Assembly (NCBI RefSeq): GCF_002214805.1
Contig: NZ_CP019914.1
Coordinates: 992,001 to 1,056,000 of the forward strand
Length of the DNA stretch: 64,000 bases
Direction of reading: 5' to 3'
Origin: Brachyspira hampsonii
Lineage (GTDB): Bacteria; Spirochaetota; Brachyspiria; Brachyspirales; Brachyspiraceae
The notes below the pieces were generated by a model. That model searched no databases. It was not told the DNA's origin and saw only the letters and a program-made list of their open reading frames with translations. How positions within the stretch are numbered: the stretch's first letter is position 1; each line of letters opens with the position of its first letter. Below, in pieces: positions 17,867 through 26,419 of the stretch. A program made the position numbers and the translations under genes.

Positions 17867-18913
17867 TTAATTTTTAGTATAAATTTTACCGCCATGACGC
17901 TCTTTTATCTTAGTTACAGTATCAGCCATCATATTAACAGAAGCCATAATCTCTTCAAAAGTATCAGGTTTTATAGACTGAGCCCCATCACATAAAGCAT
18001 GTTCCGGATCATTATGCACTTCTATTATCATACCATCAGCACCGGCAGCAAGAGCAGCTAAAGTGAGAGGAAGTGCCATCCAAGCCTTACCGCTTGCATG
18101 TGAAGGATCTCCTATTACAGGCAAATGGCTCATTCTTTTTATTATAGGTATTGCAGAAACATCGAAAGTATTTCTAGTATAAGTTTCAAAAGTTCTTATA
18201 CCTCTTTCACATAATACTACATTGCTGTTTCCTTTATCCAAAATATATTCAGCACTCATAAGCCATTCTTCCATAGTGTTTGCAAGCCCTCTTTTTAGAA
18301 GTATAGGTTTCTTTAATTTACCTACTTCTTTTAAAAGCTCGAAGTTCTGCATATTTCTTGCCCCTATTTGAATCATATCCACTGTATTTTCAAAATCTTC
18401 TAAATGTCTTATAGATACAATCTCACTTACTATAGGAATGCCTACTTCTTCTTTTGCAAGTTTTAAAATTTTAAGTCCGTCAAGTGCTAATCCTTGGAAA
18501 GCATAAGGTGAAGTTCTAGGTTTGAAAGCCCCTCCTCTAAGTATTGAAGCACCTGCCGCTTTTACGCTTTTAGCAATATTAATAACCTGCTCTTCACTCT
18601 CAACAGAACAAGGACCCGCTATTATAACAGGTTTTTCAGCTCCTATTTTTACTCCGCTTACATCAACTATAGTATCTTCTTTTTTGAAAGCTCTGTTTGC
18701 TCTTTTGAAAGGTTCCTGAACTTTTAAAACTCTTGCAACACCTGGTAAAGTAGCCATTAATTCTCTGTCAACCTTAGAAGTATCCCCTACTATACCTATA
18801 ACGGTACAGTCAACTCCTACTATCTTGTTGGTACCAAGTCCTGCTTCTATAAGCCTGTCTGTTATATTATTAATATGTTCTTCTTTAGCATTTGGTTTCA
18901 TTACAATAATCAT
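17867..18913 (-). CDS. aroF: 3-deoxy-7-phosphoheptulonate synthase
   Basis: 348 residues. An N-terminal ferredoxin-like regulatory domain (~1-75, IIVMKPNAKEEHI) precedes the type I-beta DAHP synthase barrel: AGPCSVES, GGAFKPRTSPYAFQG, IGARNMQNFELL, CERGIRTFE and GDPSHASG. It condenses PEP and erythrose 4-phosphate, the first step of aromatic synthesis. The N-terminal domain in this class mediates feedback by aromatic products. The ATG is preceded by GAGGAG. It is transcribed leftward through a ~200-base structured leader. Confidence 0.96.
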   Translation of the reverse strand: MIIVMKPNAKEEHINNITDRLIEAGLGTNKIVGVDCTVIGIVGDTSKVDRELMATLPGVARVLKVQEPFKRANRAFKKEDTIVDVSGVKIGAEKPVIIAGPCSVESEEQVINIAKSVKAAGASILRGGAFKPRTSPYAFQGLALDGLKILKLAKEEVGIPIVSEIVSIRHLEDFENTVDMIQIGARNMQNFELLKEVGKLKKPILLKRGLANTMEEWLMSAEYILDKGNSNVVLCERGIRTFETYTRNTFDVSAIPIIKRMSHLPVIGDPSHASGKAWMALPLTLAALAAGADGMIIEVHNDPEHALCDGAQSIKPDTFEEIMASVNMMADTVTKIKERHGGKIYTKN

Positions 18914-18976
18914 AGTAATTATCTCCTCGAATTTAAAATATTATGTTAAGTATGATTGCTTTATATTATGTTTTCT

Positions 18977-18994
18977 TTGAATTAAAAAATTCAA
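18977..18994 (-). promoter_or_regulatory. Second hairpin in the aroF leader
   Basis: TTGAATT and AATTCAA pair with a four-base loop, about 65 bases before the aroF start. It is AT-only and weak. Confidence 0.3.
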
Positions 18995-19031
18995 TTTATA
19001 TATTTTGTTTGTTGTAAAAAATAGAATATTC

Positions 19032-19048
19032 TGGCGTTTTAAACGCCA
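19032..19048. promoter_or_regulatory. GC-containing palindrome in the aroF-glgP gap
   Basis: TGGCGTTT and AAACGCCA are perfect 8-base arms around one base. On the aroF strand TATTTTTT follows some ten bases later, so an RNA hairpin ending transcription is possible. A protein operator is an alternative. The rest of the 361-bp gap (18914-19274) holds the aroF promoter and a ribosome-binding site for glgP (AAGGCGG) but no further gene. Confidence 0.45.
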
Positions 19049-19110
19049 AAAAAGAATGATAAGCAAAAGAAGTTATTGCTGATAGAGTTAATAAAAATTC
19101 TGCATTTCAT
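19039..19110 (-). CDS. Candidate phenylalanine-rich aroF leader peptide
   Basis: A 23-codon frame, MKCRIFINSISNNFFCLSFF then FGV, with six Phe. The last codons enter the palindrome. The predicted RNA start (about 19112) is at most two bases before the ATG, so translation would have to be leaderless; no ribosome-binding site exists. Chance Phe runs are common in T-rich DNA. Confidence 0.25.
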   Translation of the reverse strand: MKCRIFINSISNNFFCLSFFFGV

Positions 19111-19118
19111 AATTGTTT

Positions 19119-19146
19119 ATTATATATCAATATGAATAAAAGTCAA
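19119..19146 (-). promoter_or_regulatory. aroF promoter
   Basis: On the minus strand, TTGACT (19146-19141), 16 bases, TATAAT (19124-19119). Confidence 0.65.
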
Positions 19147-19274
19147 GAAAAAATACTTATAATTATAATTTTATATAAAATAACATCATATAATTAAATA
19201 AATTCATTGATTTTATTATAAAATATTATAGAATAAGCAAGGTATATCTAAAATAATTTTTAAGGCGGTATATT

Positions 19275-21836
19275 ATGAAATTAAATAAATATATGGTTTC
19301 ACCATCGGTACCAAAAGAATTGGAGCCACTTATAGAAATTACTAAAAACTTTTGGTGGTGCTGGAATCAGAAAGCAATAACTTTATTGAGAACGATAGAT
19401 ATTGATAATTGGGATAAAAGAGATCATAACCCTATAAGAGTTTTAGGCGAATCTTTACAAGAGCGTTTTGATGCTATGCTTCAAGATGATGCTGCTATGA
19501 TGAATTTAGCTGAAGTTTATGATGAGTTTAAAACTTACATGAATCAGGAAACTTGGTATAATAGTTTAGATGAAAGTAAAAAAACTAAAAACGAAAAAAT
19601 AGCTTATTTTTCTTTTGAATACGGACTTCATGAATCTTTGCCTAACTATTCAGGCGGTCTTGGTATATTATCAGGAGATCACTTAAAATCTGCAAGTGAT
19701 TTAGGTTTGCCTTTGGTAGCAATGGGACTACTATACAGAAAGGGATATTTCAGACAATATTTAAATGCTGACGGCTGGCAGCAGGAATATGATATAGAAA
19801 ATGATTTCTTTAACTTAGCTTTAGAAAAAGTTTTAGATAAAAACGGCGAAACTATGAAGGTAGATGTTGATTTACCCGGAAGAAAAGTTTATGCTCAGAT
19901 ATGGAAAGCTAATGTAGGAAGAATTGAACTTTACTATTTGGATGCTAATATAGAAGAAAACAGCGTTGAAGATAGAGATATTACAGCTCAGCTTTACGGC
20001 GGTAACTTAGAAACTAGGATACAGCAGGAAATACTTCTTGGTATTGGAGGAGTTAAGGCATTAGATAAATTAGGCATTAAACCTACAATATACCACATGA
20101 ATGAAGGACACAGTGCTTTTCTTTCTTTAGAGAGAATAAGACAATTAATGGAAAATAATAATTTAGATAAAGAGACAGCAAGAGAGGTAGTTTACAGTTC
20201 TAATATATTTACCACTCACACTCCTGTACCTGCCGGTAATGATATATTCCCTATAGATATGATACAAAAATACTTTACAGAATATGTTAAGCATATAAAT
20301 ATGTCTATGGATGAGTTCATAAGACTAGGAAGAATTAATCCTGATGATCAAAAAGAAAGTTTCTGTATGACAGTTCTTGCTCTTAATTTATCAGCTGAAA
20401 ATAACGGAGTAAGCGAACTTCATGGACATGTATCAAGAAATATGTGGAAAGATATATGGAGAGGCGTTCCTGTTAATGAGCTTCCTATAGATTCTATTAC
20501 TAACGGAATTCATACTTTAAGCTGGATATCTTTTGATATGCAGAACTTACTTGACAGATATTTAGGACCTCGTTGGAGAACTAAACCATTAGAATATGAA
20601 ATTTGGGAAAGAGTTCAGAAAATACCTGATGCAGAACTTTGGAGAACTCATGAAAGAAGAAAAGAAAGACTTATTGATTTCTGCAGAGACAGATTAAAAA
20701 CTCAAATTACAAACAGAGGATTCACAAAAAAAGAAATAGAACATGCAGATCAAATACTTTCTCCGGAAGCTTTAACTATAGGTTTTGCAAGGAGATTTGC
20801 TACATATAAAAGAGGAACATTGCTTTTCAAAGATTTAGAAAGATTAAAGAAAATTGTTTCTAATTCTGAAAGACCTGTACAAATAATATTTGCAGGTAAA
20901 GCTCACCCGCATGATAACGGCGGTAAAGAATTAATAAGAAATATTGCAGAAATCTGCAGAAGAGAAGATTTTAGAGATCATATAGTATTTATAGAAGATT
21001 ATGATATAAATGTTGCCAGATATATGGTTCAAGGCGTAGATGTATGGCTTAATAACCCTAGAAGACCTTTAGAAGCAAGCGGTACAAGCGGTATGAAAGT
21101 TCCACCAAACGGAGGATTAAACTTCAGCGTATTAGACGGATGGTGGGATGAAGCTTATGATGGTCAAAACGGTTGGGCTATAGGCAACAGAGAAGAGTAT
21201 ACAGATTTAGAATATCAAGATGAAGTTGAAAGTAAGGCTCTTTATAATGTATTAGAAAATGAAATTATACCTCTATTCTATGAAAGAGGAAGAGATAATA
21301 TACCTAGACAATGGGTTGCTGCTATGAAATGGAGTATGCAGACTGTTTGTCCAGTATTTTCTACTAACAGAATGGTTGCTGACTACTTTAATAAATTCTA
21401 CAATAATGCAAGTAAAAGATTCTTCAATATGACCGAAAATGAATTTGATAAAGCTAAAAATCTAAAAAATTGGAAGAATGATATTATTTCAAAATGGTCT
21501 AAAGTTTCATTTGAAAATACAATTTCTGAAATGCCTTCAAGAAACTTAAAAGTTGGAAGTAAATTTGAAGTTAAAACTATAGTTAATCTTGGAGATATAG
21601 CACCTGATTCTGTAAGAATAGAACTTTATTATGGTAAGCTGAGTATGAAAGAAAATATTATAGATCCTATTACAGTTGAAATGAAGCATTCTTCAGATTT
21701 AGGAAACGGCAGACATTCTTTCTCCGGTACTTTAGAATGTACTAATAGCGGACAAAGCGGTTATGCTATAAGAATGTATCCATATCATAAGGACTTAAGC
21801 TATAAATTTGATATGAAACTTGTTATATGGAGTTAA
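19275..21836 (+). CDS. glgP: Alpha-glucan (glycogen/maltodextrin) phosphorylase
   Basis: 853 residues of the GT35 family, the bacterial/archaeal type with an N-terminal DUF3417-like domain (FWWCWNQKAI). It releases glucose 1-phosphate from storage or imported alpha-glucan. The PLP lysine is K608 in GTSGMKVPPNGG, and the family motif NEGHSAFL precedes it. A ~100-residue beta domain at the C-terminus (VGSKFEVKTIVNLGDIAPDS) is typical of this class. The ribosome-binding site is AAGGCGG. It stands alone between divergent aroF and its own terminator. No other glycogen gene is near. Confidence 0.95.
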   Translation: MKLNKYMVSPSVPKELEPLIEITKNFWWCWNQKAITLLRTIDIDNWDKRDHNPIRVLGESLQERFDAMLQDDAAMMNLAEVYDEFKTYMNQETWYNSLDESKKTKNEKIAYFSFEYGLHESLPNYSGGLGILSGDHLKSASDLGLPLVAMGLLYRKGYFRQYLNADGWQQEYDIENDFFNLALEKVLDKNGETMKVDVDLPGRKVYAQIWKANVGRIELYYLDANIEENSVEDRDITAQLYGGNLETRIQQEILLGIGGVKALDKLGIKPTIYHMNEGHSAFLSLERIRQLMENNNLDKETAREVVYSSNIFTTHTPVPAGNDIFPIDMIQKYFTEYVKHINMSMDEFIRLGRINPDDQKESFCMTVLALNLSAENNGVSELHGHVSRNMWKDIWRGVPVNELPIDSITNGIHTLSWISFDMQNLLDRYLGPRWRTKPLEYEIWERVQKIPDAELWRTHERRKERLIDFCRDRLKTQITNRGFTKKEIEHADQILSPEALTIGFARRFATYKRGTLLFKDLERLKKIVSNSERPVQIIFAGKAHPHDNGGKELIRNIAEICRREDFRDHIVFIEDYDINVARYMVQGVDVWLNNPRRPLEASGTSGMKVPPNGGLNFSVLDGWWDEAYDGQNGWAIGNREEYTDLEYQDEVESKALYNVLENEIIPLFYERGRDNIPRQWVAAMKWSMQTVCPVFSTNRMVADYFNKFYNNASKRFFNMTENEFDKAKNLKNWKNDIISKWSKVSFENTISEMPSRNLKVGSKFEVKTIVNLGDIAPDSVRIELYYGKLSMKENIIDPITVEMKHSSDLGNGRHSFSGTLECTNSGQSGYAIRMYPYHKDLSYKFDMKLVIWS

Positions 21837-21865
21837 TACTCAAAGGGTAACTTATATAAAATATT

Positions 21866-21902
21866 AGGCTTAGACTTTTATTATAAGTTTAAGCCTTTTT
21901 TA
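21866..21902 (+). terminator. Intrinsic terminator after glgP
   Basis: AGGCTTAGACTT pairs with AAGTTTAAGCCT (one G-U), then T6. Confidence 0.85.
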
Positions 21903-21911
21903 TTATTAAAA

Positions 21912-22484
21912 TTATTCAGTTTTTATAATGAAAGGATAGTCCTGATAGAGATTTGTAGTTAAATCCATTTTTATTTTGAATGGTACATATTCAAGCTGAG
22001 ATTCATAGTTCCAATATCTTGTTTCTCCTCTTATGCTTGGTATAAAAAGTTTTAACCCAATTGGCAGAGAAGTAGTATCATTTATTATATACCTATTATG
22101 AATATATATAATACGCCAGAAATTTCTTTCGCCGTATATAAACGGATATGATGATATTTTTAATAATGTATCCCCTGCCCTCACAGTGTAATATCTAGGA
22201 AGTACATCCATTGTTATATCATATCCTCTATCTCTATACTTTGAAAAATCTATATCATTAGTTATGATTAATACACTATTATTAGTTGTCATTGATTTAT
22301 GATTAGTTATGATTAGTGTATTTTCATTTGTTAATTCTTTTATAGTTTGAATATCGCCTTTTTTTTCTGCCTCTTGCAAAATTTTATTTTTTATATAGTT
22401 CTTTATTGGAGTTTCTTCTATAAATAATGGCGTGGACATTACTATACTGTAAATAATAAATATAAAAATAATAATCTTTTTCAT
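21912..22484 (-). CDS. Secreted LysM-domain protein
   Basis: 190 residues with a signal peptide (KKIIIFIFIIYSIVMS). A low-similarity middle (~20-95) precedes one LysM domain at ~97-150: YYTVRAGDTLLKIS, an insert, YIHNRYIINDTTSLPIG and KLFIP. LysM binds peptidoglycan, so the protein is probably periplasmic and wall-associated. There is no catalytic domain. The C-terminal ~40 residues are unassigned. It converges on glgP. Confidence 0.85.
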   Translation of the reverse strand: MKKIIIFIFIIYSIVMSTPLFIEETPIKNYIKNKILQEAEKKGDIQTIKELTNENTLIITNHKSMTTNNSVLIITNDIDFSKYRDRGYDITMDVLPRYYTVRAGDTLLKISSYPFIYGERNFWRIIYIHNRYIINDTTSLPIGLKLFIPSIRGETRYWNYESQLEYVPFKIKMDLTTNLYQDYPFIIKTE

Positions 22485-22541
22485 AAATAAAAATATCAGC
22501 TCTATATTTTATCGTAAAAACATTATTTAATTTTTAATGAT

Positions 22542-22604
22542 TAGTAAAATTTTTATATAAAAAATTTTTATTTAGTAAAATTTTGATATAAAAAAATTTT
22601 TATA
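22542..22604. repeat. Two-copy 31-bp tandem repeat
   Basis: TAGTAAAATTTTTATATAAA... at 22542 recurs at 22573 with one substitution and a one-base A-run change. It sits 40-100 bases before the outer-membrane protein gene, within its probable promoter region. Confidence 0.5.
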
Positions 22605-22640
22605 TTGATTTATAATATAATTTTATTATACTAAAAATAT

Positions 22641-23894
22641 ATGAAATATTTTTTACATGTTTTTACTTTTATCTGTTTATGTGTCCCCATTGCATTTTCT
22701 CAAGATATTAATAATCAATATAATGAATTTATAACAAAATACTTTCAATTGGAAAATAAATATAATGCAGGATATATTGACTACATTTCTAAAAATGAAT
22801 ATATATTAAATTTTTTTAATAACACCAAATCATTTATAGAAGACATTAATCCTGATTTTTGGACAGATGTTGTTAATAATCCGTCATTAATAGCAAAATA
22901 TCCTGAATCTCCTGATGCAATACTTTTAATGTCAAGTATAAATTTCTTATACGATATTTATAATTTTAATATGTCTGTAAGCTATTCTATAGAGCAAAAA
23001 ATAAAAAGGAAAATACAGTTTAATGCTGCTTCAGGAGATAATTATGGATTAATAATTCCTTTACATTTTCCATTAGGTACTGCTGGAATTGGTGCCTACC
23101 TGAATTTTCAGCTTGAAGATACAAAGACTTCATTAAATTATGATAATGATTTTGCAAGACTTATAAACTCTATAGATAAAGTACCGTTTCCATATATTTA
23201 TATTTTCGGTTCTATTAATTGCTGGACAGCCCCTATGTCTGTAGGACTAAGATTTGCATTTATGCCCGGTTATAACGATTTTTACAGTCTATTTGTTAAA
23301 GACACAAAAATAGAAACATTTGGGCTGCATGCCGCTATGGATTTAAAATTTTATGTATATAGAGATAACTATTTCTTTGTTGATGCTAGGGCAGATTTCA
23401 ATTTTGATTATGGTACATTCAAATTAGGTTTTATGAATGAAAGATATATGTTTCAAATGTACAACTCTGCAAACAGTACATATACTGGTGCATCTTTTTC
23501 GACATCAGCAGATATAGAAAATAAATGGATAAGTTTTGCTTTAACTCCAAAATTAGTAGGAGGATTAAAGATAAAAGAGAAAATTCCATATATAGATTAT
23601 TTTGCCATATATGGTTTTATTGGAGTTGACTTAATATATAGTTTTATTGATTCTAAATCTACATTTGGCATAAATAGTATAACTGAAAATATTAATAATA
23701 AAACTTATGAGTTCCATTCAAATATGCCTGAAGTATCAATAAAAGATAACTATTTCTCATACGATATAAGAGTTGGTGCCACTATTGATATATTTTACCA
23801 ATCTTTATCATTTGAATATGCTATATTTTCAAAGAGTTTTTCAGTTATGTTTATACCTTTTGTATATAGATTTGCAGCTGAACCAAAATCATAA
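22641..23894 (+). CDS. Probable outer-membrane beta-barrel protein
   Basis: 417 residues with a signal peptide ending near IAFSQ. The mature part has an N-terminal helical segment (~20-130), then alternating strands rich in aromatic and glycine residues (IGAYLNFQLEDTK, CWTAPMSVGLRFAFMPGY, FFVDARADFNFDYG), ending in an aromatic-rich strand. This suggests an outer-membrane barrel. I recognise no named family. No clear ribosome-binding site precedes the ATG. Thirteen bases separate it from the LRR lipoprotein, so the two form an operon. Confidence 0.65.
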   Translation: MKYFLHVFTFICLCVPIAFSQDINNQYNEFITKYFQLENKYNAGYIDYISKNEYILNFFNNTKSFIEDINPDFWTDVVNNPSLIAKYPESPDAILLMSSINFLYDIYNFNMSVSYSIEQKIKRKIQFNAASGDNYGLIIPLHFPLGTAGIGAYLNFQLEDTKTSLNYDNDFARLINSIDKVPFPYIYIFGSINCWTAPMSVGLRFAFMPGYNDFYSLFVKDTKIETFGLHAAMDLKFYVYRDNYFFVDARADFNFDYGTFKLGFMNERYMFQMYNSANSTYTGASFSTSADIENKWISFALTPKLVGGLKIKEKIPYIDYFAIYGFIGVDLIYSFIDSKSTFGINSITENINNKTYEFHSNMPEVSIKDNYFSYDIRVGATIDIFYQSLSFEYAIFSKSFSVMFIPFVYRFAAEPKS

Positions 23895-23907
23895 AGGAGT
23901 TTTATTT

Positions 23908-24654
23908 ATGAAAATTAGAATTATAATATTTATCTGCATTATTTTAGCTATTGTTTTATCTTGCAATATAGAATATTTAGGTCCTGATAATGCAGTAGAA
24001 GAAGCAAGTAAAATAGATTTTTTTATATATCAAATTCACTTGTCTGCTAGTAACAATGGAGGAGCTTTTCAATGTCCTATAATATATGATGCCATAAATA
24101 GAAGCGGAGGAGCTAGACTTGGAATAAGAGGAATAATAAATAGAGAAACAATACTAAGTATAGCTGACTGCCTTAGAAAAATACCAGACAGGCATGTTTT
24201 TTTATATGCTGAAAATGTTGTTATTAATGAATCGGATAAAAGATGGCCCGGATATAGTTTTACAAATGTGAAAAATCTTACAGGAATATATTTCCCTTCC
24301 AGTATGGATGCTATAGGTACTAATGCTTTTTATAACTGTACAGCACTTGAGGCTATAGTTTTAGGTACTAATTTTAAGCTCATGTATCCACGCATGCTTT
24401 CTGGGGTTAAAAATCTTAAACATGTAGTATATTATGGTTCTAGATTAGACTTTACAGGTGCTGTGAATGGAAATGCTTGGGAAGGGATACCTCAGGAGCA
24501 AATGACTTTGTATTTAGGTAATTTTGACGGTTATCAAGAAACTAATGTAGGCGGAAAAATATACACTACTACAAATTGGGCTAGATATACTTGGAAAAAA
24601 GTTTATTATAAGGGAGAATTTAATATTGAAGATATAATAGAAGTATTAGAATAG
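23908..24654 (+). CDS. Lipoprotein with leucine-rich (LRR_5/BspA-like) repeats
   Basis: 248 residues with a lipoprotein signal (IILAIVLSC). About two LRR_5-type units follow near 135-200: LTGIYFPSSMDAIGTNAFYN, then ALEAIVLGTNFKLM and LKHVVYYGS. These units are the TpLRR/BspA kind found on spirochaete surfaces. The start is the ATG at 23908, set by AAGGAG, not the long upstream frame that overlaps the previous gene. Probably surface or periplasmic-facing lipid-anchored, and co-expressed with the barrel protein before it. Confidence 0.75.
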   Translation: MKIRIIIFICIILAIVLSCNIEYLGPDNAVEEASKIDFFIYQIHLSASNNGGAFQCPIIYDAINRSGGARLGIRGIINRETILSIADCLRKIPDRHVFLYAENVVINESDKRWPGYSFTNVKNLTGIYFPSSMDAIGTNAFYNCTALEAIVLGTNFKLMYPRMLSGVKNLKHVVYYGSRLDFTGAVNGNAWEGIPQEQMTLYLGNFDGYQETNVGGKIYTTTNWARYTWKKVYYKGEFNIEDIIEVLE

Positions 24655-24817
24655 TTTATTGCTATTGATAAAATTCTAAAAAAGAGTATTATTATTCTTA
24701 TGAAAACTTAATATTTAAATATTGAATAATTATTTATTTTTTTACTAAAAAATATTAATTTCTTGCTTAATATGTAATAAAATAGCCAAAACTTGTAAAA
24801 TATTACTACATTGAATA

Positions 24818-24846
24818 TTGACTTTTAATATCATAAAGTGTATTAT
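24818..24846 (+). promoter_or_regulatory. Promoter of the TAXI-TRAP operon
   Basis: TTGACT, 17 bases, TATTAT, about 30 bases before the start of the solute receptor gene. The rest of the 24655-24876 gap shows nothing else. Confidence 0.65.
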
Positions 24847-24876
24847 TTAATAAATCTTATAAGGAGTATTATTGTT

Positions 24877-25830
24877 ATGAGAAATGTTTTTATTTCTACG
24901 GCTGTCATCTTATCATTGCTGATGATAGGATGTCAAAAAAGCAACAATCTAAATTACATTTTTGCTACAGGGGGAACTAGCGGTACTTACTATTCATTCG
25001 GCGGAAGTATAGCAAGTATATGGAATGCCAATATTGAAGGAATGAATGTTACTGCTCAGTCAACAGGAGCTTCTGCTGAAAATTTAAGACTTCTTAACAG
25101 ACATGAAGCTGATTTAGCATTCGTACAAAATGATGTTATGGACTATGCCTATAACGGTACAGATATCTTTGACGGCGAAGTATTAAGCAATTTTTCTGCT
25201 GTTCTTACATTGTATCCTGAATTAGTACAAATAGCAGCTACAAAATCAAGCGGAATAACATCAATAGCTGATATGAAAGGAAAAAGAGTATCTGTAGGAG
25301 ATGCCGGAAGCGGTACTGAATTTAATGCTAAACAAATATTAGAAGCTTACGGACTTACATTTGATGATATAAATAAATCAAATCTTTCATTTAAAGAATC
25401 AAGCGACGGACTTCAAAATGGCAGTTTAGATGCTTGCTTCATAGTAGCAGGAATACCTAATGCTGCTTTGCAGGAATTATCTTTATCAAGTGATATAGTT
25501 TTGGTATCTTTAGATAAAGCTCAAGTAGATGAAATATTAAATAAATATAAATACTATACTGAAGTTACTATACCTGCAAATACATATAATAATGTTACTA
25601 CAGATACTACAGCTATAGCAGTAAGAGCAACTATTACAGTTAATAATGACATACCTGAAGATGTTGTTTATAATCTAATAAAAACTTTATTTGATAAAAA
25701 AGCTGATTTAGCAACTGCTCATGCTAAAGGTGAAGAATTAAATATTGAAGATGCTTATAAAGGCGTATCTATACCATTCCATCCTGGTGCTTTAAAATAC
25801 TATAAAGAATTAGGTTATAATATACAATAA
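24877..25830 (+). CDS. TAXI family TRAP transporter solute receptor, lipoprotein
   Basis: 317 residues with a lipobox (LLMIGC). The mature protein begins with TAXI hallmarks (FATGGTSGTYYSFGGSIASI) and has TAQSTGASAENLRLL and ADLAFVQNDVMDYAY, the ligand-pocket regions of this family. It binds an organic acid or similar solute and delivers it to the fused permease downstream. Lipid anchoring is common for spirochaete receptors. The start is the ATG at 24877, after AAGGAG; the frame from 24838 includes the promoter. The substrate cannot be told. Confidence 0.93.
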   Translation: MRNVFISTAVILSLLMIGCQKSNNLNYIFATGGTSGTYYSFGGSIASIWNANIEGMNVTAQSTGASAENLRLLNRHEADLAFVQNDVMDYAYNGTDIFDGEVLSNFSAVLTLYPELVQIAATKSSGITSIADMKGKRVSVGDAGSGTEFNAKQILEAYGLTFDDINKSNLSFKESSDGLQNGSLDACFIVAGIPNAALQELSLSSDIVLVSLDKAQVDEILNKYKYYTEVTIPANTYNNVTTDTTAIAVRATITVNNDIPEDVVYNLIKTLFDKKADLATAHAKGEELNIEDAYKGVSIPFHPGALKYYKELGYNIQ

Positions 25831-25841
25831 TTATAAATGTG

Positions 25842-25890
25842 TTGGTGTATTCATATTATTTATTATTAATTTATAAAATGAATACACCAA
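25842..25890 (+). promoter_or_regulatory. Intercistronic stem-loop
   Basis: A perfect 13-bp stem (TTGGTGTATTCAT with its complement) with a 23-base loop, between receptor and DUF1850 genes. No T-run follows. It may protect the receptor mRNA from 3' decay and raise receptor over permease, as similar hairpins do in other binding-protein operons. Confidence 0.55.
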
Positions 25891-25915
25891 ATAATTGTTC
25901 TAAAAAATAATATAT

Positions 25916-26419
25916 ATGTTAAAAAAAATTATTATATGTACATCTGTTATCATCATAATAATTATTGCTTTATTATTTGTGCCTCTATTTCCAAGACTTG
26001 TATTAAATAGTGTTAAAAATAATAAAGTTAATTTTATATTTAATATTAATAAAAAAGAGTTTCTAATTTCATATACCCATTCTGTAAATAAGGGAAGAAT
26101 TAGAGATTATTACATTATAAATGATAATAATGATATAGTGTTGGAAAAAACAAGATTTGTTTCTTATGGCGCCGGTATATCTGATCCTCAGGGCGATGAA
26201 AATATAATTATTACAGATGATTACATAGAAATAAATAATATTAATAAAGTAATAAAAGATTTATATTTATTTATCGGTATTGTAGCTGATCACAGAATAG
26301 AATTTGATGGAAAAGAAATAAAATTAGATACACTATTCAAGCCTCAAATAAATATAAAAATACAATATAAAAAAGTTTCATTATTTAAAATGATTACAAG
26401 TGTAAGGGGGAAACAATGA
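25916..26419 (+). CDS. DUF1850 protein of the TAXI-TRAP operon
   Basis: 167 residues with an N-terminal membrane anchor (~5-27). The DUF1850 core follows: FLISYTHSVNKGRIRDYY and FVSYGAGISD. DUF1850 genes regularly sit between the TAXI receptor and fused permease; the function is unknown but presumably in the same transport. The stop overlaps the permease start (ATGA). Confidence 0.82.
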   Translation: MLKKIIICTSVIIIIIIALLFVPLFPRLVLNSVKNNKVNFIFNINKKEFLISYTHSVNKGRIRDYYIINDNNDIVLEKTRFVSYGAGISDPQGDENIIITDDYIEINNINKVIKDLYLFIGIVADHRIEFDGKEIKLDTLFKPQINIKIQYKKVSLFKMITSVRGKQ

